From NCBI GenBank assembly GCA_946623195.1, contig CAMOQW010000018.1:1-23583 (forward strand): DNA of 23,583 nt, in the 5' to 3' direction. Shown here piece after piece: positions 1 to 8,322 of this stretch. Every line of letters begins with the position of its first letter. Within the stretch, counting starts at the first letter, position 1. Origin of the DNA: an uncultured Prevotella sp. Lineage in GTDB: Bacteria > Bacteroidota > Bacteroidia > Bacteroidales > Bacteroidaceae. Both the position numbers and the translations under genes were made by a program. The notes below the pieces were generated by a model. It was not told where the DNA came from. It worked only from the letters and a program-made list of their open reading frames with translations, and did no database searches.

Positions 1-358
1 TGGTGCCCAAAGCCGTATAGACGATGTCGTAATGCTTTTCATCGTCTTTCTTCATTTCCTCTAAGATTTCGTTGGAACGGGTGATGGCTCGGTAGATGTT
101 GCCATGTTCTGTATCATAGAGCACCTCGTTCTGACGAATCTGATAGTAGGCCAGTTTTCTGCCTTTCTTCAGGTAGTAGTCCTTCATCTGCCGGGCAGCC
201 TCAAAGAACTCCTTTTCCTTTTCTGGCTGTCCGTAGAGCATGTAGAAGCGCTGGTAGAGATTTTCGAAAGCCGTATCAGGAACCTCTTTGCCTCCAACGT
301 AAAGCGGAACGAAGGCCAAGAGGGTGATGAGTATTTTTCTATAACATGAATGTATCAT
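1..358 (-). CDS. Exported helical-repeat protein, 5' part only (possible TPR signalling protein)
   Basis: Reading leftward from the ATG at 356-358, the frame stays open to the window edge for 119 codons, so only the N-terminus is present. It begins with a short basic stretch and a hydrophobic run (MIHSCYRKILITLLAFVPLY), which reads as a signal peptide. The following residues are charged, helical and rich in Tyr, Glu and Lys, in the style of the periplasmic TPR part of Bacteroidetes sensor proteins. The gene lies 30 bp after the stop of the TPR-SpoIIE gene and on the same strand, so the two are probably cotranscribed. It may be a TPR histidine kinase or a paralogue of its neighbour; the effector domain lies outside the window, so this is inference from composition and context. 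No lipobox cysteine follows the hydrophobic run. Confidence 0.75.
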   Translation of the reverse strand, partial: MIHSCYRKILITLLAFVPLYVGGKEVPDTAFENLYQRFYMLYGQPEKEKEFFEAARQMKDYYLKKGRKLAYYQIRQNEVLYDTEHGNIYRAITRSNEILEEMKKDDEKHYDIVYTALGT

Positions 359-388
359 ATAATTGAGTAGATAGTTATTTGTGAGTCG

Positions 389-2446
389 TTAGGAATATCG
401 GAAAGCAACTATGGTGAGGTCGTCGTTTTGTTCGGCTCCCTGCCGGAATTGGTTTACGTCAGCCTTCAGCGCCTCTACGATGTCGTGAGAGTTATTCGTA
501 TTGTGCGAAGCTAACAGTTCTATGATGCGCTCCTCGCCATATTGCTCTTGCTGCTGGTTTTCTGCTTCGTTGAGGCCATCAGTGTATAACAGCATCAGGC
601 GGTTGTGGAAGTATTCTATCTCTTCACCCTTAAACTCCAATTCCGGCCAAAGTCCGATGGGAGCATTGGTCTCCTCTACATCGAGGAACTTGAATTGTCC
701 GTCAGCATTGCCTATCACAGGGGGATTGTGGCCGGCATTGCAATATTCCATTCGTCCGAGTTTCATATCGAACATACAGATGAACATAGTGACAAACATA
801 CCGCTCTCATTGTTTTCAGACAATTCGAGGTTCAGACGGGTGGCTATTTCCGCTGGGTTCCTCCCCATTAAGGCCAGTGAACGGAATCCACGTGTGGCTA
901 TGGTCATGAAGAGCGAGGCAGGCACACCCTTGCCGCTGACGTCTCCTATGCAGAAATATATTTTATTGCCTTTAATCAGATAGTTGAAGAGATCGCCGCC
1001 CACCTCTTTAGCTGGTGTCATTGAACCGTACATATCCAGACCTTCCCTTATGGGGAATACTTGTGGTATCATAGACATCTGTATGTCGCTTGCAATGCGC
1101 AGTTCACTTTCCATACGCTCCTTCGCGGTGGTAGTCTTTTCGAGTTGGTCGTAGGCTACCATGAGGTCGTTATGTGCCTTCTTAAGACGGGATTGGACAC
1201 GATGGCGTACAAAGATGTAAATAAGGAGGAGTACGATGGTTGTCGTCATACCGATCATACGTCCTATCTGACGCTGGTGGTGATACTCTTCGTTTTCGGC
1301 AGTAATCTCTAATTCTTTTTGGTGGACGGCGGCATTCTCACGGACTTTGGCCAGTTGTGACTGCGTGATGGCAGAGTCCAGGTGTTCTACGATTTTCACA
1401 CTGACGGCACGGGCAGAATCTATTCGTCCGGCCCGCTTGTTGATGTTATATTTCTTGACTTGCAGCTTCTGTATGTTCTCCAGCGTATAGTACACACCGT
1501 ATTCCTTCATCAGCGTCTCCATGCTGCTGAAGTTGTCGGCGGCTTCTTGCCAAAGTCCTGCCAGCATCAGATAGTCACAGGCCAGGATCTTACCTTCTGC
1601 CGTATGGAAGAAAGAGGTCTGACAGAACTTTTGGTAGGCATCTGCGGCTTCTTGCTTGCGTCCAAGGCCCTCCAGGGCTCTGGCGCGATAGACGTCATAG
1701 CGTGCCCATTGTTTTTCGGCGAAGTCTTTATGTGCATCTTTCTGTTTGGTATATCCTTCTATCAGATAGGCGTATTTGTCTAACCACACGAGAGCCTGCT
1801 TGTAGTCTCCTATATCCATAAAGGTATAGCTGATATTGATGACACCTATGATAGCGTCACGATAGTTGGTGGCGTATGGATGTTTCTTAATGAGATTAAG
1901 GTGAGCGCGATAGCCTTCTTCCAGTTTCTCGTTGATATTTTTCTCGTTTAATCCGAAGCGGCTCTGACAGCAACCGATGTAGATACGCATATTAGCGTAT
2001 TCGTTTGTCGTGTCGCGTTTTAGGCTTTTCAACCGTTCAACGGCAGGTACTGCCACCTTGAGGGCTCCCTCATATTCACCCCATGTACTCAACAGGCCTG
2101 TCAGGCGGTTGCAAATGCCGGCATAGACCCTCACGTCCTCATCGTCTGTGGAGTTCTCCACAGCAGCGATACCCGTTTTCCAGTATAGTTCCGCCATCCG
2201 TTTCTGCATCATACGGTCGTAGGCGTACCCCAGCCAGTAGCAGGCTTTACCCTCGGAAAAACCGCCATTGGTCTTGAAGCTGTCTGCAAGGATGATGATA
2301 CGGGGGTAGTCTTTAGCCATGTATGCAGCATAAACCATGTCTTCTGCTTGTCTGCGTAGCTCTTGGCGATGATGGTTACTACCAATGCATCCTGTCAGGA
2401 ATGCCAAGAGCAAGAAGAATAAATAGAAGGCAGGTTTCTTAGTCAT
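389..2446 (-). CDS. Membrane lipoprotein with TPR-like sensor region and SpoIIE/PP2C phosphatase domain
   Basis: This 685-residue protein starts with a lipoprotein signal (LTGC, lipid-accepting Cys20). Residues about 30-385 form a helical region with degenerate TPR-like repeats, predicted to be periplasmic. One membrane helix lies at about 397-414, a coiled-coil linker at about 415-460 and a C-terminal SpoIIE/RsbU-type serine phosphatase domain at about 465-685. Metal-binding landmarks of PP2C/SpoIIE enzymes are visible: GGD (Asp485), GDVSGKG (Asp502), YTDG (Asp623) and NDDLT (Asp675/676). NAGHNPP is also typical. Family members dephosphorylate anti-anti-sigma or STAS-type partners, but no such partner is encoded here. 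The likely role is to pass an envelope signal to a cytoplasmic phosphoserine switch. The gene follows lgt by 18 bp; Lgt is the enzyme that would lipidate this protein, though that may be coincidence. Confidence 0.9.
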   Translation of the reverse strand: MTKKPAFYLFFLLLAFLTGCIGSNHHRQELRRQAEDMVYAAYMAKDYPRIIILADSFKTNGGFSEGKACYWLGYAYDRMMQKRMAELYWKTGIAAVENSTDDEDVRVYAGICNRLTGLLSTWGEYEGALKVAVPAVERLKSLKRDTTNEYANMRIYIGCCQSRFGLNEKNINEKLEEGYRAHLNLIKKHPYATNYRDAIIGVINISYTFMDIGDYKQALVWLDKYAYLIEGYTKQKDAHKDFAEKQWARYDVYRARALEGLGRKQEAADAYQKFCQTSFFHTAEGKILACDYLMLAGLWQEAADNFSSMETLMKEYGVYYTLENIQKLQVKKYNINKRAGRIDSARAVSVKIVEHLDSAITQSQLAKVRENAAVHQKELEITAENEEYHHQRQIGRMIGMTTTIVLLLIYIFVRHRVQSRLKKAHNDLMVAYDQLEKTTTAKERMESELRIASDIQMSMIPQVFPIREGLDMYGSMTPAKEVGGDLFNYLIKGNKIYFCIGDVSGKGVPASLFMTIATRGFRSLALMGRNPAEIATRLNLELSENNESGMFVTMFICMFDMKLGRMEYCNAGHNPPVIGNADGQFKFLDVEETNAPIGLWPELEFKGEEIEYFHNRLMLLYTDGLNEAENQQQEQYGEERIIELLASHNTNNSHDIVEALKADVNQFRQGAEQNDDLTIVAFRYS

Positions 2447-2464
2447 AGTTTTGGTTGTTTCGTG

Positions 2465-3289
2465 TTAAGAGGATACTTGCTTGTTCTTAGCTCTAACCAT
2501 ACAGACGAGACCTATGATGATGAAGGGCAGGGAGAGTATCTGCCCCATGTCCAAGGGCAGCGAGGCCTCGAAGGCTTCCTGTATCTCCTTGGTGTACTCA
2601 ATGAAGAAGCGGAAGGTGAAGATATATGTCAGGCAGAAGCCGAAGTACCAGCCTGTGCCTATCTTCTCGGCCATGCGCTTGTGCAGCCACCACATCAGCA
2701 GAAACAGGATGCCGTAGGCAATAGCCTCGTAGAGCTGGCCGGGATGGCGCGGCAGCATGTCTACTCGCTCGAAGATGAAGGCCCAGGGCACATCGGTCAC
2801 CTTGCCGATAATCTCTGAGTTCATCAGGTTGCCCAGTCGGATGAAGCAGGCCGTGACGCCTGTGGCAATGGCGATGTTGTCAAGCACGCGCCAGATGTTG
2901 ACTCCCGTATGCTTTACATAGAGCCACAGGGCGATGATGAGACCCAGCGTGCCGCCGTGTGAGGCCAGTCCCTCATAGCCCGTAAACTTCCACCCGCCAT
3001 CGGACAGGAAATGGATGGGCAGCAGCATCTCCACAAAGCCCTGCCACGATGTCAAGAAGTAGTCGGGCTGGTAGAAGATACAGTGGCCCAGTCGGGCACC
3101 GATGAGGATGCCCAGGAAGCAGTAGATGAACAGCGGGTCGAACAGCTCGTCCTTGATTTTCTGCTCCTTGTATAGCTTCTTCACCACCAGGTAAGCCAGT
3201 GCCAGACCGATGAGCCAGCACAGCGAATACCAGCGGAAGGGTCCTATCGTCAGGCTCGGATGCCATGTGATAAATAGTTCATAGTTCAT
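2465..3289 (-). CDS. lgt: Prolipoprotein diacylglyceryl transferase
   Basis: Lgt transfers a diacylglyceryl group from phosphatidylglycerol to the lipobox cysteine of prelipoproteins, the first step of lipoprotein maturation, and acts in the inner membrane. The 274 residues match the usual family length and form about seven membrane segments. The family signature is present: HGG at 111-113 (equivalent to the essential E. coli His103), [12 protein letters not shown] at 151-162 with Arg151, Asn154 and Glu159, RHPGQLYE at 181-188, and the late arginine in FRFFIEY (Arg227). The start ATG at 3287-3289 lies 9 bp after the ychF stop. A second ATG 7 bp further in is out of frame. The gene sits in a tight minus-strand run, so transcription from upstream genes is likely. 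Confidence 0.97.
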   Translation of the reverse strand: MNYELFITWHPSLTIGPFRWYSLCWLIGLALAYLVVKKLYKEQKIKDELFDPLFIYCFLGILIGARLGHCIFYQPDYFLTSWQGFVEMLLPIHFLSDGGWKFTGYEGLASHGGTLGLIIALWLYVKHTGVNIWRVLDNIAIATGVTACFIRLGNLMNSEIIGKVTDVPWAFIFERVDMLPRHPGQLYEAIAYGILFLLMWWLHKRMAEKIGTGWYFGFCLTYIFTFRFFIEYTKEIQEAFEASLPLDMGQILSLPFIIIGLVCMVRAKNKQVSS

Positions 3290-3298
3290 AGTTAAGAA

Positions 3299-4399
3299 TT
3301 ACACGTTGAATCGGAAGTGCATGATGTCGCCGTCCTGTACCACATAGTCTTTACCCTCGATGCCCATCTTGCCGGCTTCGCGCACAGCGGCCTCTGAGCC
3401 ATACTGGATGTAGTCGGCATACTTGATGACCTCGGCACGGATGAAACCCTTCTCGAAGTCGGTGTGGATGACGCCGGCACACTGTGGGGCCTTCCAGCCT
3501 TTCTTGTAGGTCCAGGCCTTCACCTCCATCTCGCCGGCGGTGATGAAGGTCTCCAGGTTCAGCAGGGCGTAGGCTTTCTTGATGAGGCGGTTCACGCCGC
3601 TCTCCTCCAAGCCCAGCTCTTCCAGGAACAGCTGCTTGTCTTCATACGACTCCAGCTCGGCAATGTCTTCCTCGGTCTTGGCGGCTATCACCATCGACTC
3701 GGCACCTTCCTCTTTGGCCAGTGCTTCCACTTGCTGGGTGAAGGCATTGCCGCTCTTGGCATCTTGCTCGCCCACGTTGCAGACATACAGCACGGGCTTG
3801 GCAGTCAGCAGGAAGAGGTTGCGGGCGCAGTCTTGTTCCTCCTTCGAGTCAAACTCTACGATGCGGGCGTTCTTGCCTTCGTCCAGCACCGCCTTGTAGG
3901 CTTTCAGCACCGTCACCTCCACCTTGGCCTCTTTATTACCAGCCGCAGCGGCCTTCTCGGTCTTAGCCAGACGGCTCTCGATGGTTTCCAGGTCTTTCAG
4001 CTGCAGCTCGGTATCGATGATTTCCTTGTCGCGGATGGGGTCGATGGTGCCGTCTACGTGGGTGATGTTCTCGTCCTCGAAGCAGCGCAGCACGTGGATA
4101 ATGGCATCGGTCTCGCGGATGTTGCCTAAGAACTTATTTCCAAGGCCTTCACCCTTCGAGGCGCCCTTCACCAGTCCGGCGATGTCTACTATCTCGCAGG
4201 TAGCTGGCACGATGCGGCCGGGATGAACCAGTTCGGCCAGCTTCGTCAGTCGCTCGTCAGGAACGGTAATCACACCCACGTTGGGTTCTATCGTACAAAA
4301 GGGAAAATTGGCTGCCTGGGCCTTGGCGCTCGACAGGCAGTTGAATAAGGTGGACTTACCCACGTTGGGCAGTCCTACAATACCACACTTTAATGACAT
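3299..4399 (-). CDS. ychF: Redox-regulated ATPase of the YchF/OLA1 family
   Basis: YchF is a conserved P-loop NTPase of the Obg branch that prefers ATP and binds ribosomes; it is linked to stress and translation control. The 366 residues match the usual family length of about 363-367. The P-loop GLPNVGKST is at 9-17, a DIAGLVKGAS switch II follows, the NKxD position is replaced by NVGE as is usual in YchF, and the C-terminal TGS domain contains the family-typical motif EVKAWTYKKGWKAPQCAGVIH. The frame is open 38 codons further upstream, but that extension overlaps the rubredoxin gene and is not conserved-looking. The ATG at 4397-4399 gives the classic MSLKCGIVGLPNVGKS start and has AGAAGA just upstream. 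Confidence 0.97.
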   Translation of the reverse strand: MSLKCGIVGLPNVGKSTLFNCLSSAKAQAANFPFCTIEPNVGVITVPDERLTKLAELVHPGRIVPATCEIVDIAGLVKGASKGEGLGNKFLGNIRETDAIIHVLRCFEDENITHVDGTIDPIRDKEIIDTELQLKDLETIESRLAKTEKAAAAGNKEAKVEVTVLKAYKAVLDEGKNARIVEFDSKEEQDCARNLFLLTAKPVLYVCNVGEQDAKSGNAFTQQVEALAKEEGAESMVIAAKTEEDIAELESYEDKQLFLEELGLEESGVNRLIKKAYALLNLETFITAGEMEVKAWTYKKGWKAPQCAGVIHTDFEKGFIRAEVIKYADYIQYGSEAAVREAGKMGIEGKDYVVQDGDIMHFRFNV

Positions 4400-4439
4400 T
4401 TCTTCTTTTAAGCGTTTTTTATTTACTCTTGCCTGGCGA

Positions 4440-4601
4440 TTACTCCTCAACGGAGAAGTCGTCCTTGCCAACACCGCAGATGGGGCATACCCAATCCTCG
4501 GGGATGTCTTCAAAGGCTGTGCCAGGAGCGATACCGCTGTCAGGATCGCCTACTTCGGGGTCATATACGTAACCACAGGTGTCGCAAATGTACTTTTTCA
4601 T
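4440..4601 (-). CDS. Rubredoxin, 53 residues
   Basis: Rubredoxins are small cytoplasmic electron carriers with one iron held by four cysteines. They often pass electrons to peroxide- or superoxide-reducing enzymes in anaerobes. The translation begins [19 protein letters not shown], and the two knuckles CxxCG (Cys6, Cys9) and CPxCG (Cys39, Cys42) are both intact, with the aromatic residues of the family core (Tyr4, Tyr11, Tyr13, Trp37). Length is standard. An in-frame ATG four codons upstream (4611-4613) overlaps the stop of the GT9 gene (ATGTTTGA) and would add MFEI. The start at 4599-4601 was chosen because it gives the canonical family N-terminus. The redox partner is not in this window, so the carrier probably rides along in an envelope/housekeeping transcript. 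Confidence 0.95.
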   Translation of the reverse strand: MKKYICDTCGYVYDPEVGDPDSGIAPGTAFEDIPEDWVCPICGVGKDDFSVEE

Positions 4602-4605
4602 AATC

Positions 4606-5664
4606 TCAAACATTTTTTGTTAATAATATAGTGTTTACTCTCTCAGTGATCGTTTCTGGTCTGATCATGTTCATGCAGGCATAGTCGCCGCGTTGGCAGC
4701 TCTTCTGGCCGAAGATGCTGCACGGACGGCAGTACAGATTCACCTGTATGGCGTTTTCTTCCTTCTGTCCCCAGCCCATGAAGCCTGCGTATGGATGCGT
4801 GGCGCCCCAGATGCTGACTACGGGGGTACCCGTCAGCGAGGCCAGGTGCATGTTCGACGAGTCCATCGACACCATGACGTCCAGATGGCTCATCAGTATC
4901 AGTTCCTGCCGCATCGACTTGGCGTATTCACTCACCGTGGTGCACAGCCAGTAGCGTTGGCACCACTGGGCAAACCACTCGTCTTCCTGAGGGCCTCGGC
5001 CGAAGAGGAAGATGCGGGCGTGCGGATGCTGTTCCAGCAACTGTCGGATAACCTGCTCCATCTTTTCAGGCGGATACACCTTTCCTTGATGGGCAGCAAA
5101 GGGGGCTATGCCTATCCACTCCTCGTCACTGTTCTTGAGGTTGACGGGTGGGGGCAGCAGACTCAGGTTGCCGCCTTCGGGGGGAAAAATGCTCTGGAAA
5201 TCAATATGGACGGGATAACCCAGTCGTTCAAACACGTCCAGATAGTTCTGGAACGAGGTGGGCTGTGGCGTGAGTTCCTTGTTGTTCTGTGAAACCAGTC
5301 GGCGACGGCCCTTGCGGTGCTTGTCGATGTGGGCAACCCGATAGCGCCCTATGTTGAAGCGCATACGCAGGTAGTCTGACCGCAGAACACTATGCAGGTC
5401 GGCAATGGCCGTAAACTGCTTGGCTGTCAGTCGGCGATAGAGGGCGTTGAGGCCCCTCAGTCCTCGGTATTCGCGCTTCAGATCGGCTTCCATGAAACCG
5501 ATGTTGGGGGCCAGGTCTTCGAAGAACGGACGGGCAAAGCCACGACTCAGCACCGTGATGTGAAGGTCAGGATATTGCTGAGCCAGCGACCACACCACAG
5601 GCACCACCATAGCGACATCGCCCATGGCCGAGAAGCGGATGACGAGTAAGTGCTCTTTCTTCAT
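4606..5664 (-). CDS. Glycosyltransferase family 9 (heptosyltransferase-like)
   Basis: GT9 enzymes transfer heptose or a related sugar from a nucleotide donor during LPS core assembly at the cytoplasmic face of the inner membrane. The 352-residue protein has the N-terminal [18 protein letters not shown] motif with the catalytic-loop Asp16. In the donor-binding half, [20 protein letters not shown] (267-286) and GATHP (287-291) match the family DTGxxHLA and GxTxP patterns; here Thr-Gly is replaced by Ser-Ser. The C-terminus carries a cysteine set (Cys312, Cys315, Cys323, Cys330; CRPC followed by a CM motif) common in GT9 proteins. The start directly abuts the upstream DUF4254 stop (TAAATG), which suggests translational coupling and a shared function in surface glycan synthesis. 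The acceptor sugar cannot be read from sequence. Confidence 0.92.
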   Translation of the reverse strand: MKKEHLLVIRFSAMGDVAMVVPVVWSLAQQYPDLHITVLSRGFARPFFEDLAPNIGFMEADLKREYRGLRGLNALYRRLTAKQFTAIADLHSVLRSDYLRMRFNIGRYRVAHIDKHRKGRRRLVSQNNKELTPQPTSFQNYLDVFERLGYPVHIDFQSIFPPEGGNLSLLPPPVNLKNSDEEWIGIAPFAAHQGKVYPPEKMEQVIRQLLEQHPHARIFLFGRGPQEDEWFAQWCQRYWLCTTVSEYAKSMRQELILMSHLDVMVSMDSSNMHLASLTGTPVVSIWGATHPYAGFMGWGQKEENAIQVNLYCRPCSIFGQKSCQRGDYACMNMIRPETITERVNTILLTKNV

Positions 5665-6267
5665 TTATTTTTTATAAAGCACTGGGTTTGTGGAGGGGTC
5701 GTTATACATCTTCATCTGGCGATATACCTTCATGTATTTGCGGCCGGCAGCAATATCCTCAAGCAGTTGGTCGATAGCTGTAGAGAGATCGCGCTGCTGC
5801 TCCAGCAGGATGTCGAGCTTTGCCTGGCATCGCGCTTTGTGCTCAGCATCGGCATCGCTGCGCTCCGTCTGCTCCTTCATGTGCCAGATTTTCAGCGCCA
5901 GAATGCTCAGCCTGTCAATGGCCCATGCGGGACTCTCCGTATTCAGACGCGCATCGGGCAGCACCTTCACCTGGCTATACTGATGGCGGAAATAGCTGTC
6001 TATCTCTTCCACCAAGTCCGTACGGTCCTGGTTCGAGCGGTCTATGCGCCGCTTGATGGACAAAGCTTCCTCAGGCACTATTTGTGGGTCGCGGATGATG
6101 TCTTCCAGATGCCACTGTACGGTGTCTATCCAACACTTCAGATAGAGGCTGTTCTCTATGCTGCTCTTTGCGTACGGATTATTGATTGCCGTATCCACGT
6201 GGTCTTTCAGGTGATAGTCGCGAATCGCCTGAGAGAAGATGTTGTTTGCTTTTTCTGTAAATGCCAT
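5665..6267 (-). CDS. DUF4254 family protein
   Basis: This 200-residue, highly charged, mostly helical protein has no signal peptide or membrane segment, so it is predicted to be cytoplasmic. I recognise it as DUF4254, a family found in Bacteroidetes and often next to GT9 glycosyltransferases. Its biochemical function is not known to me. The pattern HLKDHVDTAINNPYAKSSIE near the N-terminus and the central CWIDTVQWHLEDIIRDP are characteristic. The frame is open 20 codons upstream, but the TAACTTTG promoter box at 6294-6301 lies inside that extension, so the ATG at 6265-6267 is preferred. Direct abutment with the GT9 start suggests the two work together in LPS or surface glycan assembly. Confidence 0.85.
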   Translation of the reverse strand: MAFTEKANNIFSQAIRDYHLKDHVDTAINNPYAKSSIENSLYLKCWIDTVQWHLEDIIRDPQIVPEEALSIKRRIDRSNQDRTDLVEEIDSYFRHQYSQVKVLPDARLNTESPAWAIDRLSILALKIWHMKEQTERSDADAEHKARCQAKLDILLEQQRDLSTAIDQLLEDIAAGRKYMKVYRQMKMYNDPSTNPVLYKK

Positions 6268-6293
6268 GTCGTGTATGATTCTGATTTTGCCCA

Positions 6294-6301
6294 CAAAGTT
6301 A
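6294..6301 (-). promoter_or_regulatory. Bacteroidetes -7 promoter box for the DUF4254-GT9 operon
   Basis: On the minus strand this reads TAACTTTG, an exact match to TAnnTTTG, 26 bp before the DUF4254 start. No clear TTTG (-33) box lies at the usual spacing upstream. Transcription would start about 20 bp before the ATG. Confidence 0.6.
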
Positions 6302-6397
6302 CGAATATTTTTTGATTCAGCATTCACATTTCACGATTTATTAAGGAATATGACTCCTTTAGATGCCTTTTTTATGCTTTTAAAACATTCATCCTGC

Positions 6398-6434
6398 TTA
6401 AGTTTCGGAAGTTCATAGCACTTCCGAAACTTAA
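6398..6434 (-). terminator. Perfect 15-bp inverted repeat after GH67
   Basis: TTAAGTTTCGGAAGT (6398-6412) and ACTTCCGAAACTTAA (6420-6434) are exact reverse complements around a 7-base loop, 12 bp past the GH67 stop. In RNA this is a stable hairpin and probably ends or protects the GH67 operon transcript. There is no uninterrupted U tract right after it on the minus strand, so it may be a 3'-end stabiliser or a protein-binding site instead of a classic intrinsic terminator. Confidence 0.55.
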
Positions 6435-6446
6435 ATGATTCTGTAT

Positions 6447-8294
6447 TTATTGGGCTTCGGCAAATTGGCCAAAGTAGCGGAGACAGACATCGCGCCATTG
6501 GCGGGCATTGCTGACTTGGTCTGCCAGACGCTCGTCAACCTCACGCCAACGCTGCTCGTCAACAAAATGGCGCAGCTGGGTGTGCCACAGGTTGTGATGT
6601 TGCTCGACGGTGATGACACCTCGGTTGTAGTGGTATTGCAGCGACTCCCAGAGCGTGGAGCCGTCCTTCATGCGGTAGTTCCAGGGTAAGCGGTGGAACC
6701 ACAGCAGCAGGTTCTCGGGACAGGTCTTGACGTTGTCGTAGAGTGCTGCCATCTCGGGGCGGTACTGGCTGGTGGCATCGGTGCCTGTATGGGTGCGGTT
6801 GAATCCGATGCTGTCGCGGTTGGCTTTGTGGTAGTAGACGGGACACCACTCCAGGGGGTAGTCGGCCTTGAAACCATCGGGTTCGGGCCCGTAGTGATGG
6901 TCGAACTTGAAGATGTGGTGCAGACCCAGCGGCATCATGTAGTCTACGCAGGCCTCATGGCTTTCTTGCATGATGCTCACGACGTTATCTACAAACCGTG
7001 TATCGCGGGTGAAGGTCTGGCAAGCCCATTCTCGCGCAATGGCTTCGGGGCTCAGTTCGGGGTTCCATGCCAGTCGGCCGAAGGCGTACCAGTTGGCCTG
7101 CGAGAAGTGATGGCCACACCAGTTGCGGTCTTTGCCGATGTTGGCTACTCCGGCAATACCCTTGAGTCCCCTGGGGGCTACGAAAGAGAAGAACTCCTGC
7201 CACATAGGGGCCAGATAAACCAGGTGGCGCGACTGTCCGAGATATTCCTGCGTGATCTGCAGTTCCACCATGTTGGGGGTCTGCTTGATTTGGTCGAAGA
7301 TGGGGCTGTATGGTTCGCGGGGCTGGAAGTCAAGGGGTCCGTTTTTGGTCTGCAGGATTACATTCTCGCGGAATTGTCCGTCTAAGGGCTTGAATTCGGA
7401 TACGGCCTGCTTCACGCGGTCTTCACCCTTGTGGTTGGCTCCGTAGACGAAGCAGCGCCACATGACGATGCCCTTGTGGGGAGCCAGTGCGTCGGCCAGC
7501 ATGTTGGCACCGTCGGCATGGGTGCGATGGAAGTCGCCGGGACCGGGCTGTCCCTCGCTGTTGGCTTTCACCAGGAAACCGCCAAAGTCGGGAATCAGGC
7601 GGTAGATCTCACTGGCCTTGCGCTTCCACCAGCGGCCCACCGACTTATCCAGCGGGTCGGCGGTCTTGGTTTCCTTCAGGGCCATGGGGGTGGCGAAGTT
7701 GATGCTCAGATAGGTCTTGATGCCGTAGGGACGCAGCAGGTCGGCTATCTTCTTGACTTCTTTCAGATAGGGTGCCGTGAGCATCTTGGGCGAAGCGTTG
7801 ACATTGTTGAGCACCGTACCATTGATGCCGATGGAAGCATTGGCACGGGCATATTCACGGATGAGCTGTTCGTCGAGATGGAACCATTCGAAGATGCTCT
7901 CTCCTGCGTAGCCGCGCTCAATGGTGCCGTCCAGATTGTCCCAATGATTGAGCAGTCGGAGCGGAAAGGCTGGGTGCGACTCGTTGTGTTCGCCACGTAA
8001 CAGAGCGAAGGTCCCATAGAGCAGGCCGACATCGCGGCGTGCCGTAATGGTGCTGCCGTCAATGCGGTAGCCGTCATCATCGGGCATGGCGGTATCTAGC
8101 CGGAGCATGACTTGTTGGCCAGGGTAGTAAGTTTCTAACTCTTGTCGTGCCAGGTCGATGGTGGCCGACTGTGCCGTGGTGGTGACCTTGGCTTTGTGGG
8201 CAGGCTGATAGCGTAGCCAGAGCTGGTGGCCGTCTTCGGCTGTTGCGGTCAAGGTGAAGACGGTAGTGAATAGTGATAATAAGAGTTGTTTCAT
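6447..8294 (-). CDS. GH67 alpha-glucuronidase, exported
   Basis: GH67 enzymes remove (4-O-methyl)glucuronic acid from the non-reducing end of aldouronic acids released from glucuronoxylan. The 615-residue protein has an N-terminal signal peptide with a likely cleavage near TATA-E (residues 16-20). An alpha/beta N-terminal domain is followed by the TIM barrel. The catalytic residues known from Cellvibrio GlcA67A (Glu292, Asp365, Glu393) align with Glu247 in KANSEGQPGPGDFH, Asp322 in GPLDFQPREP and Glu350 in ITQEYLG, so all three are kept. Length is slightly below the usual 650-700, with no gap in the core. It is the last gene of the six-gene operon, 28 bp after GH3, and location should be periplasmic. 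With the GH3 enzyme it could convert charged xylo-oligosaccharides to free sugars. Confidence 0.95.
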   Translation of the reverse strand: MKQLLLSLFTTVFTLTATAEDGHQLWLRYQPAHKAKVTTTAQSATIDLARQELETYYPGQQVMLRLDTAMPDDDGYRIDGSTITARRDVGLLYGTFALLRGEHNESHPAFPLRLLNHWDNLDGTIERGYAGESIFEWFHLDEQLIREYARANASIGINGTVLNNVNASPKMLTAPYLKEVKKIADLLRPYGIKTYLSINFATPMALKETKTADPLDKSVGRWWKRKASEIYRLIPDFGGFLVKANSEGQPGPGDFHRTHADGANMLADALAPHKGIVMWRCFVYGANHKGEDRVKQAVSEFKPLDGQFRENVILQTKNGPLDFQPREPYSPIFDQIKQTPNMVELQITQEYLGQSRHLVYLAPMWQEFFSFVAPRGLKGIAGVANIGKDRNWCGHHFSQANWYAFGRLAWNPELSPEAIAREWACQTFTRDTRFVDNVVSIMQESHEACVDYMMPLGLHHIFKFDHHYGPEPDGFKADYPLEWCPVYYHKANRDSIGFNRTHTGTDATSQYRPEMAALYDNVKTCPENLLLWFHRLPWNYRMKDGSTLWESLQYHYNRGVITVEQHHNLWHTQLRHFVDEQRWREVDERLADQVSNARQWRDVCLRYFGQFAEAQ

Positions 8295-8322
8295 ATATTC
8301 ATGTCAGGTGGTTTGTTGCGTT

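Noticed and set aside
3464..4129. 221-codon plus-strand frame opposite ychF
   Set aside because: It is a shadow of ychF caused by GC-rich codon use; the translation is Leu/His/Gln-rich with no family features.
4400..4513. N-terminal extension of ychF by 38 codons
   Set aside because: It overlaps the rubredoxin gene and would put residues before the canonical MSLKCGIVGLPNVGKS start.
5650..6315. 221-codon plus-strand frame opposite DUF4254
   Set aside because: Mirror of the DUF4254 gene, which is supported by promoter, coupling to GT9 and family pattern.
6693..7385. 230-codon plus-strand frame opposite GH67
   Set aside because: It lies wholly inside GH67 on the other strand and has no domain signature.
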